Below are positions 6,335 through 11,248 of a DNA stretch of 23,013 nucleotides, piece after piece. The DNA is from a virus. The notes under the pieces are model-generated. The model did not search any database. It saw only the letters and a program-made list of their open reading frames with translations, and had not been told where the DNA came from. A program made the position numbers and the translations under genes. Within the stretch, counting starts at the first letter, position 1; the number at the start of each line of letters is the position of its first letter. Where the stretch lies: positions 1-23,013 of IMG/VR virus record IMGVR_UViG_3300042691_001823. One strand, given 5' to 3'.

Positions 6335-7062
6335 TGAGAGTCATTTCATGGTTTTCATGTGGTGCCGCCAGTGCGGTAGCCACCATCCTCGCTGCCGTCA
6401 AGTACGGTGAGATTGAGGCTGTCTACTGCCGGGTGGTTGAAGAACACGAGGACAACCTTCGGTTCCTTGACGACTTCACTCGTGTGACCGGCATCCCGGT
6501 CAAGGTCATTATGGATGAACAACACGAGGGGTCAATCTACAAGGTGTTCGCAAAGCGCGGGTTTATCAAGAATCAGTACGGTGCACCATGCACAATGATT
6601 TTGAAGAAAGACATGCGCAAGTCGTACCAGCGCCCCGGCGACATTCAAGTGTTTGGTTACACCGCTGAAGAACAAGACCGCGCTGACCGATTCATTGACG
6701 GCAACAATGATGTCAGTGAGGACTTTATCCTGATTGACAACAAAGTCAGCAAGCAGGACTGTTACGCACACCTGACCCGACTGGGCCTGAAGTTGCTAAC
6801 CATGTACCACCTCGGGTACTCCAACAACAACTGTATTGGTTGCGTGAAGGGGGGGATGGGTTATTGGAACAAGATTCGCAAGGACTTTCCAGATCGTTTC
6901 GACAAGATGGCAAAAGTGGAAAGACTTATCGGCCACGCCATAAACAAGGACGAAAACGGCCCGGTGTACTTGGACGAGTTAGCACCCAATCGTGGACGGT
7001 TCAAGGTGGACATGCCCGCCGATTGCGGCTTTACGTGCGAGGTGAGCAATGCTGACACCTGA
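6334..7062 (+). CDS. PAPS reductase-like PP-loop ATPase with cysteine pairs
   Basis: A 242-residue protein. The ATG at 6334 is preferred: GAGG lies eight bases ahead, while a GTG at 6328 would be too close. Residues 5-16 read SWFSCGAASAVA, a diverged PP-loop (usual SGGxDS) that binds ATP in the PAPS reductase/ATP pyrophosphatase superfamily. Cysteines lie at C86 (GAPCTMILK), C167 and C170 (NNNCIGCVKGG) and C231 and C235 (DCGFTCEV), able to hold an iron-sulphur cluster or transfer sulphur. Family members adenylate a substrate for reduction, thiolation or other modification, and phage copies may serve sulphur metabolism or nucleic acid modification. No partner such as dndD/E or a queuosine-type gene is nearby, so the substrate is unknown. 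The 3' end overlaps the helicase gene by 14 bases. Confidence 0.8.
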   Translation: MRVISWFSCGAASAVATILAAVKYGEIEAVYCRVVEEHEDNLRFLDDFTRVTGIPVKVIMDEQHEGSIYKVFAKRGFIKNQYGAPCTMILKKDMRKSYQRPGDIQVFGYTAEEQDRADRFIDGNNDVSEDFILIDNKVSKQDCYAHLTRLGLKLLTMYHLGYSNNNCIGCVKGGMGYWNKIRKDFPDRFDKMAKVERLIGHAINKDENGPVYLDELAPNRGRFKVDMPADCGFTCEVSNADT

Positions 7063-8455
7063 CCTGCTTCACGGCTACCAGCAGAAGGCTGTCAACTTCC
7101 AGTCCACGCATCCCCACTCGATGCTGTGGCTGGACATGGGTCTGGGCAAGACCGTGATCACACTGACCACGCTGGCCCACCTGATCCGCACCAGCTTCCT
7201 GCGAGGTGTGATCATTGTGGCTCCCATCCGAGTCATCCGGCTTGTCTGGAGGCAAGAGGCTGTAAAGTGGGAGCACACCAAGCATCTCAAGTTCAGCATG
7301 GTCACGGGCACCAAGGACCAGCGCACCCGCGCCCTGCTGCGTCCCGCTGATGTCTGGATGATCAACTACGAGAACCTCGGGTGGCTTGCCGAAACGCTCC
7401 AGACTTACTTCGTCAAGAAGGGCAAGCCGATGCCCTTCAACGGGATCATCTGGGACGAGATCAGCAAGATGAAGAACAGCGCCACGAACCGGGTCAAGGC
7501 GTTTCGCAAGATCGCTGACCAGTTCGACTGGGCCACGGGCTTGACCGGCACCCCGGCCAGCAACGGGTACAAAGACCTGCACGGTCAGTTCCTCGTGGTG
7601 GACAGGGGTGAGCGGCTGGGCACCAGCAAGACGCAGTTCAAGACCCGGTTCTACAAGAAGGTCGGGCCGTACAAAGAGGTGCCCTACGAGGATACCGAGG
7701 ACACGATCAAGAAGCTGATCGGGGACATCACGCTGGAGATGTCAGCCGAGGACTACAACCCGCTGCCTGACCTGATCGTCAACAACATCGAGATCGAGAT
7801 GCCCGAGGAGTTGCGGGCCAAGTACGACAAGCTGGAGAGGGAGTTCTTCTTGGTGCTCGACAGCGGCAAAGAGATCGAAGCGTTCAACCAAGCGGCTCTC
7901 ACCAACAAGTGTTTGCAGTTCTCCAACGGTGCCATGTACCCCATCGCCGGGATGCCGCTGTGGGAGCCGGTGCACGACATGAAGCTGGACGCTCTGGAGG
8001 ACATCATCGACGAGGCCCAAGGGTCACCGATCCTGTGCGCCTATGCGTACCGCAGTGACGCCGAGCGCATCATGACCCGGTTCAAAGACCTGCGGCCCAT
8101 CAACCTGACCGAGTGCAAGAGCGAGGCGTCTCTCACCAACGCCATGCACCGCTGGAAGACGGGCGACTGCCAACTGATGATCGGCCACCCAGCGTCGATG
8201 GGTCACGGCATCGACGGCTTGCAGAAGAACGGCCACATTCTCGTGTGGTATGGCCTCAACTGGTCGCTGGACCTGTACGAGCAGTTCAACGCCCGAGTGC
8301 GCCGCCAAGGCCAAGGTGCCCCGGTCATGTGCCACCGCATTCTGATGCAAGACACGCTTGACCAAGCGCAGGCACTGGCCCTCGATGAGAAGGCCACCAC
8401 GCAGGCCGGATTACGTAACGCTGTAAAACAATACCGCATATCTAAAAATGTGTGA
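7049..8455 (+). CDS. SNF2-type DEAD/DEAH helicase (translocase)
   Basis: A 468-residue superfamily 2 protein. Q-like motif LHGYQQKAV (8-15), Walker A DMGLGKT (29-35), motif Ia APIRVIRLVW (58-67), Walker B WDEISKMKN (135-143, DEIS in place of DEAH), motif III TGTPASNG (166-173), and a C-terminal RecA lobe with motif V MGHGIDGLQ and motif VI QFNARVRRQGQ (R416 and R419 as candidate arginine fingers). This is the compact phage SNF2 helicase found in replication modules, expected to move on double-stranded DNA or unwind at the fork. The ribosome-binding site GAGGTGAG lies inside the preceding gene. It is the last gene of the first plus-strand transcription block; its TGA lies inside the next promoter-like site. 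Confidence 0.92.
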   Translation: MLTPDLLHGYQQKAVNFQSTHPHSMLWLDMGLGKTVITLTTLAHLIRTSFLRGVIIVAPIRVIRLVWRQEAVKWEHTKHLKFSMVTGTKDQRTRALLRPADVWMINYENLGWLAETLQTYFVKKGKPMPFNGIIWDEISKMKNSATNRVKAFRKIADQFDWATGLTGTPASNGYKDLHGQFLVVDRGERLGTSKTQFKTRFYKKVGPYKEVPYEDTEDTIKKLIGDITLEMSAEDYNPLPDLIVNNIEIEMPEELRAKYDKLEREFFLVLDSGKEIEAFNQAALTNKCLQFSNGAMYPIAGMPLWEPVHDMKLDALEDIIDEAQGSPILCAYAYRSDAERIMTRFKDLRPINLTECKSEASLTNAMHRWKTGDCQLMIGHPASMGHGIDGLQKNGHILVWYGLNWSLDLYEQFNARVRRQGQGAPVMCHRILMQDTLDQAQALALDEKATTQAGLRNAVKQYRISKNV

Positions 8456-8470
8456 TACACTTGTGTCACA
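8451..8470 (+). promoter_or_regulatory. Promoter-like extended -10 inside an imperfect dyad
   Basis: TG-A-TACACT at 8453-8461 matches the extended -10 used at 1241-1249 (TG-C-TACACT). It falls within TGTGATACACTTGTGTCACA, where 8 of 10 positions pair about the centre. No clear -35 hexamer lies 16-19 bp upstream. The helicase stop codon overlaps it and the next gene starts 22 bases after the dyad. It could be a promoter with an overlapping operator for the small-gene cluster. Confidence 0.4.
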
Positions 8471-8491
8471 TCAACAACTGGAGTAACTGTA

Positions 8492-8701
8492 ATGATCCGT
8501 GAACTGTACAACTGGGTGCGAAACGCCTATGCCACACCGAGTGCCGAGTCGCTGGCGCTGCGTGAACTTGAGGAGGCCAAGCGCAGCCTCCTCGAAACCC
8601 AGTCAGCCCGTGAATACGCTGACAGCATGTGCAAGTACCGCGAGGCCCAGATCAAGCGCCTGACGGCCTATTTGCACAAAGCCACTGAGGTGGACGCATG
8701 A
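8492..8701 (+). CDS. Small coiled-coil protein, unknown function
   Basis: A 69-residue charged helical protein. An N-terminal amphipathic stretch (IRELYNWVRNAYATPSAESL) is followed by a long helix from about 22 to 63 (ALRELEEAKRSLLETQSA, then REYADSMCKYREAQIKRL), probably coiled coil. Similar short proteins occur in the small-gene regions of many Proteobacteria phages, without a known role. The leader AACTGGAGTAACTGTAATG is almost identical to that of the DUF2815 gene. Its TGA overlaps the next ATG (ATGA), and it is the first gene after the promoter-like site at 8451-8470. Confidence 0.8.
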   Translation: MIRELYNWVRNAYATPSAESLALRELEEAKRSLLETQSAREYADSMCKYREAQIKRLTAYLHKATEVDA

Positions 8702-8790
8702 GCGAGTGCCAACACCGCTGGGAACCCGTCGAAGGTCAACCACTTTACAAGTGCGTCCGGTGTGGCGCGTTCATGAGGATTGTCAAATGA
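8698..8790 (+). CDS. 30-residue zinc-knuckle-like peptide
   Basis: An ORF of 30 residues whose ATG overlaps the previous stop (ATGA) and whose TGA overlaps the following ATG. C4 and H6 (SECQHRW), then C19 and C22 (YKCVRCGAF), form a CxH...CxxC set able to hold one zinc ion, as in treble-clef or zinc-ribbon peptides. Support: end-to-end coupling with both neighbours and the metal-ligand spacing. Too short for a family call. Confidence 0.6.
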   Translation: MSECQHRWEPVEGQPLYKCVRCGAFMRIVK

Positions 8791-8894
8791 CGTGGCCCTT
8801 CCCTCCCCCCGGTGGCCCTGTGCCGTGGACTCCACAGCAGGAGTCCGAGTATCAGCGCCAGCAGCGCAGCCAGTTACCGGAGGCACCTTTCTGA
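8787..8894 (+). CDS. 35-residue Pro-rich peptide
   Basis: A 35-residue ORF beginning MTWPFPPPGGPVPWTPQQE, then a Gln/Arg-rich tail ending in LPEAPF. Start at 8787 follows GAGG about nine bases away and overlaps the previous stop; a longer in-frame version from 8706 would overlap the zinc-knuckle ORF completely and has no better ribosome site. Short phage proteins with a PVPWTP core are familiar in related small-gene blocks, but no function is known. The stop overlaps the next ATG (TGATG). Confidence 0.6.
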   Translation: MTWPFPPPGGPVPWTPQQESEYQRQQRSQLPEAPF

Positions 8895-9283
8895 TGGCTT
8901 CGACAAACACAGGCTTTCACGTCATCAAGGCGTACGAAGCACTGCACGAGTTCGGCAAGATCACCGCACAAGAGTTCGCCGACTACGCCGACATCGGACG
9001 CTACGATGCTCACGCTGTGCTGAACCGCATGGCGAAGCGCACCAAAGCTGGCGAAAAGCGCATCCACATCGCAGACTGGACCTATGTCCACGATGACGCC
9101 AAACGCTACCCTCGTGCGGTATTCATGATCGGCGACAAGCCCGACAAGAAGAAACCAAAGCCCAACCTGCGCGAGAACCGCAGACGCAGCGAAGCTAGGC
9201 GCAACACACCATTTCGCATGAACAGCGTGTTCAACATGGCAACTCCTCGTGACAAAATCAGGGAACTGAGGAGATCGCTTTGA
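8894..9283 (+). CDS. Winged-helix-like small basic protein
   Basis: A 129-residue protein. Residues about 8-65 give three helices and a wing-like hairpin (HVIKAYEALHEFGKITAQEF, then DYADIGRYDAHAVLNRMAKR, then EKRIHIADWTYV), a pattern typical of winged helix-turn-helix domains that bind DNA. Residues about 83-105 are a very basic linker (DKKKPKPNLRENRRRSEARR). It could regulate late transcription or bind DNA in replication. An in-frame start at 8780 would add 38 residues but would read through two overlapping small ORFs. I chose 8894 because of the TGATG coupling and the GGAGG upstream. The stop overlaps the next TTG start (TTGA). Confidence 0.7.
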   Translation: MASTNTGFHVIKAYEALHEFGKITAQEFADYADIGRYDAHAVLNRMAKRTKAGEKRIHIADWTYVHDDAKRYPRAVFMIGDKPDKKKPKPNLRENRRRSEARRNTPFRMNSVFNMATPRDKIRELRRSL

Positions 9284-9504
9284 GCATTACCTGCCCTGTG
9301 TGCAGCGCGTGGACCTCGGTCAAAGAAACCCGGACACGCAAAACAGACGGCGTGGTGACGCGCCGATACGAGTGTGCCAACCTGCACCGATTCACAACCG
9401 AGGAAAGGATTCGATATGACAACGTGCTGCAACGGCAACTGCAACCAAGGCCGGGATTGTCCGGTCCGGGTGGCGAGGGTTGGGCAGCGTATGAAAACCG
9501 CTGA
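9280..9504 (+). CDS. Zinc-ribbon protein, NrdR N-terminus-like
   Basis: A 74-residue ORF with a TTG start that overlaps the preceding stop (TTGA) and is preceded by GAGGAG about eight bases away. Residues 5-45 resemble the NrdR zinc ribbon: CPVC at 5-8, a KETRTRKTDGVVTRRYEC stretch, then C32 and H36 with RFTTEER. The NrdR ATP-cone domain is absent. The fourth ligand would be H36 where NrdR has Cys. From about residue 46 the sequence is low in structure and overlaps the next gene out of frame for 89 bases. It may bind DNA or RNA as a stand-alone ribbon. Confidence 0.65.
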   Translation: MSITCPVCSAWTSVKETRTRKTDGVVTRRYECANLHRFTTEERIRYDNVLQRQLQPRPGLSGPGGEGWAAYENR

Positions 9505-9619
9505 TCCGCTGCCACCAAGCATCTGGCGTGACCAACTCAAGCGGTTGGGGTACTGGATGTTGATGGCAGTGATCGGTTTGACCGTGTGGCCGATGCTGGT
9601 TTATCTGACCCTGCGTTAA
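9416..9619 (+). CDS. Small Cys-rich single-TM protein
   Basis: A 67-residue protein. Residues 1-17 read MTTCCNGNCNQGRDCPV, with cysteines 4, 5, 9 and 15, a motif I recognise from many small phage proteins. Residues about 46-65 are one hydrophobic helix (YWMLMAVIGLTVWPMLVYL), probably a membrane anchor with a basic segment before it. The ATG at 9416 follows AAAGGA by seven bases. An in-frame ATG at 9491 would remove the cysteines. The stop TAA shares two bases with the stop of the convergent endolysin gene. Function unknown; its place before the lysis block makes a membrane or lysis-timing role possible. Confidence 0.65.
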   Translation: MTTCCNGNCNQGRDCPVRVARVGQRMKTADPLPPSIWRDQLKRLGYWMLMAVIGLTVWPMLVYLTLR

Positions 9620-10053
9620 GCGAAGGGGCGGGTACCCGCCTTGTCGATGATCAGCGCCTGCTTGCGGGGGCTGGTGTCCACGCTGTTGGGCACACTGATG
9701 TGGACCCAGCGGTCAAACTCACGGATCACTTGGTCGTACCCGATGCCGCTGGCGATGATCTTGCGGCACACCTCGTCAGGGGTCATACCGGGCACCTTGA
9801 AGTCAGCGGCGCAGCCTGTGCGGTGCTGGCTGGTGTCTTTGCTGCCCACGGCATCGTTGACCTTCTTTGTGCGCAGGCCCGACGAAATCATGATGGGTTT
9901 GCCGCCCATGACCACTTTGACCTGCTCTAAAAAGTCAGCCAGTCGTGTGAGGTTGGCAAGTTCTGCATCGTTGGGGCTGTTGTCCCAGCCGTTGCGCTCG
10001 GCTGTCTCGGATGCTGTCAACTCGTCGAGAGTGAAGTTGGGTGTCAAGTTCAT
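9616..10053 (-). CDS. Endolysin, peptidase M15 family
   Basis: A 145-residue protein of the Peptidase_M15_3 type (zinc D-Ala-D-Ala carboxypeptidase/endopeptidase-like). Opening FTLDELTASETAERNGWDN and LANLTRLADFLEQVK form the N-terminal helices. The core is SSGLRTKKVNDAVGS, then SQHRTGCAADF with H77 and D84, then RWVHISV with H118; these three are the expected zinc ligands. It would cleave peptidoglycan stem or cross-link peptides. No signal peptide is seen, so it needs the holin encoded immediately upstream. ATGA overlap with the holin stop. This is the last gene of the minus-strand structural and lysis operon. Confidence 0.9.
   Translation of the reverse strand: MNLTPNFTLDELTASETAERNGWDNSPNDAELANLTRLADFLEQVKVVMGGKPIMISSGLRTKKVNDAVGSKDTSQHRTGCAADFKVPGMTPDEVCRKIIASGIGYDQVIREFDRWVHISVPNSVDTSPRKQALIIDKAGTRPFA
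9627..9640. repeat. 14-bp perfect palindrome at the convergent junction
   Basis: GGCGGGTACCCGCC is its own reverse complement and can form a 5-bp GC-rich stem with a GTAC loop on either strand. It lies inside the last codons of the endolysin gene, eight bases from the convergent stops. No T-tract follows on either strand, so a terminator role is weak. It is the only strong dyad at this junction. Confidence 0.3.
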
Positions 10054-10541
10054 TTTGTTGTCCTTGAAAGAATGTCAGTCTTGGCCTGTGACCCAGCAGA
10101 CGATCCGAAATAATAGGCAATGATGCCAGTCCATGCCGTGCCCAAGCTGCCCAGCATCATCAAGATGGCCGGGTTGCTGCTGTCAATCTGGTTGAAGAAC
10201 ATCATCACCATGATGCCAAAGAAGCCGATGGTGACAGCGCCAGCCAGCAATGGGGGCATCATTGATCGAGTGGTGGCCTGCATGTCCCGTGCTGACTTGC
10301 GGTCTTCCACTTCCAGTTTCTCGAAGTTCAAGCCCAGTTCCTGTGCTTGCTTTTGCAGTTCGATCTCAGCAATCTTGACTTGTGCGATTTGCTCGGCTGA
10401 CAACTTGTTGTTGGAGATCATGTCTCCCACCTTGTCAGGGTCAACTCCAATGGCTTTGGAAATGGCCGACACAGCCATTCCCGCCAGTGGGCCACCCATT
10501 GCCGTGGCGATGGTCGGTGCGATTTGTTTGAGCCAGTCCAT
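10050..10541 (-). CDS. Holin, three transmembrane segments (GTA_holin_3TM type)
   Basis: A 163-residue protein of the GTA_holin_3TM (DUF3154) type. Segments: 8-32 (amphipathic to hydrophobic), 96-117 (MPPLLAGAVTIGFFGIMVMMFF) and 125-146 (AILMMLGSLGTAWTGIIAYYF). Between them is a charged helical region (about 45-90) with LEVEDRKSARDMQ, a hallmark stretch of this family. It would form the membrane pores that release the M15 endolysin at lysis. It is the first of a tight pair with the endolysin (ATGA) and starts two bases after the preceding gene, whose last codons supply AAGGG as ribosome-binding site. Confidence 0.85.
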   Translation of the reverse strand: MDWLKQIAPTIATAMGGPLAGMAVSAISKAIGVDPDKVGDMISNNKLSAEQIAQVKIAEIELQKQAQELGLNFEKLEVEDRKSARDMQATTRSMMPPLLAGAVTIGFFGIMVMMFFNQIDSSNPAILMMLGSLGTAWTGIIAYYFGSSAGSQAKTDILSRTTK

Positions 10542-10543
10542 GA

Positions 10544-10999
10544 TTACCCTTTTAGGTCAAAACTTAAATTAGGGTGGCGCGGGTATTGCACAACGCGCTC
10601 ACCTTCTGGGCACTTGTACTTGATTGTTGCCAGCAGAGTTGCCTTACCACTAGCAATCTTCTCTTTTTGCACCATCGTAAGCTGGTACGTAAAGGTGTCA
10701 ATCTCTGGCCCTGCTGGGCCGCTAAACTTGCTGGCCGTGGTAGTCGCTGCATGGACCATCCCCGCAGCATCTCGAATGCTTGGGGTAAAACTTTCAACAG
10801 AGCAATCGTCGCGTTTTTTGATCCGCGCAACAGTGACGTTGATCGGCTTACCGGCTTCTGCCGTGATTTTGAAATTCTCAGGCGACCATTCGATAATGGC
10901 CCTGTCAAGCAAACCAAATTTATCGGCCAGCGTGTAACTGCCGCCCAGTGCAGCAACACTGGCAGCGACTGCCCCAATTGCTTTGGTAACGTCAACCAT
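10544..10999 (-). CDS. Membrane-anchored beta-rich protein of the lysis block, unknown
   Basis: A 151-residue protein with one N-terminal hydrophobic helix (about 6-25, AIGAVAASVAALGGSYTLADK), then a region predicted to be mostly beta strands (FKITAEAGKPINVTVARI; TFTYQLTMV; TLLATIKYKC). C66 and C130 could form a disulphide if the domain is periplasmic. No lipobox is present. It sits between the XhlA-like protein and the holin. No recognisable Rz/Rz1 spanin pair is in the window, so a role in outer-membrane disruption is possible but untested. I do not recognise the family. Confidence 0.75.
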   Translation of the reverse strand: MVDVTKAIGAVAASVAALGGSYTLADKFGLLDRAIIEWSPENFKITAEAGKPINVTVARIKKRDDCSVESFTPSIRDAAGMVHAATTTASKFSGPAGPEIDTFTYQLTMVQKEKIASGKATLLATIKYKCPEGERVVQYPRHPNLSFDLKG

Positions 11000-11002
11000 G
11001 AT

Positions 11003-11242
11003 TTAGTGACCCTTAATCCAACTTAGGGCAAACCCTACTCCACTGGAGATAAATGACACAAAGGCCATTCCGGCCCAGAAGCCGCCGCGCCCTTGGTTGG
11101 CAAGGGCCACCAGCTTCTCGACGTTGGACTCCATCTTGTCCATCTTGGCGCTCATCTCATCGAATCTGCGCTCATAGTCTTGGACCTTTTGCCACAAGAC
11201 GCCGTATTTCACTGGGTCGATTTCAGCACTCTCAAAAGCCAT
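11003..11242 (-). CDS. XhlA-like coiled-coil plus C-terminal TM protein
   Basis: A 79-residue protein with a coiled coil at about 18-47 (QKVQDYERRFDEMSAKMDKM, then ESNVEKLVALA) and one hydrophobic segment at 54-75 (GFWAGMAFVSFISSGVGFALSW). This is the layout of the XhlA/haemolysin family and of small phage membrane proteins that accompany holins. Its place at the head of the lysis block supports a lysis-accessory role. It begins six bases after the end of the gp16-like ejection protein gene. The family call is by layout only. Confidence 0.65.
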   Translation of the reverse strand: MAFESAEIDPVKYGVLWQKVQDYERRFDEMSAKMDKMESNVEKLVALANQGRGGFWAGMAFVSFISSGVGFALSWIKGH

Positions 11243-11248
11243 CTCTTG

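Noticed and set aside
8451-8470. CRP-type operator (TGTGA...TCACA)
   Set aside because: The half-sites are right but the spacing is ten bases where CRP needs six.
10564-10995. Second frame inside the 151-residue lysis-block gene, considered as an embedded Rz1-type spanin
   Set aside because: No lipobox, very basic, and no ribosome site at the proposed start; it is better explained as a shadow frame.
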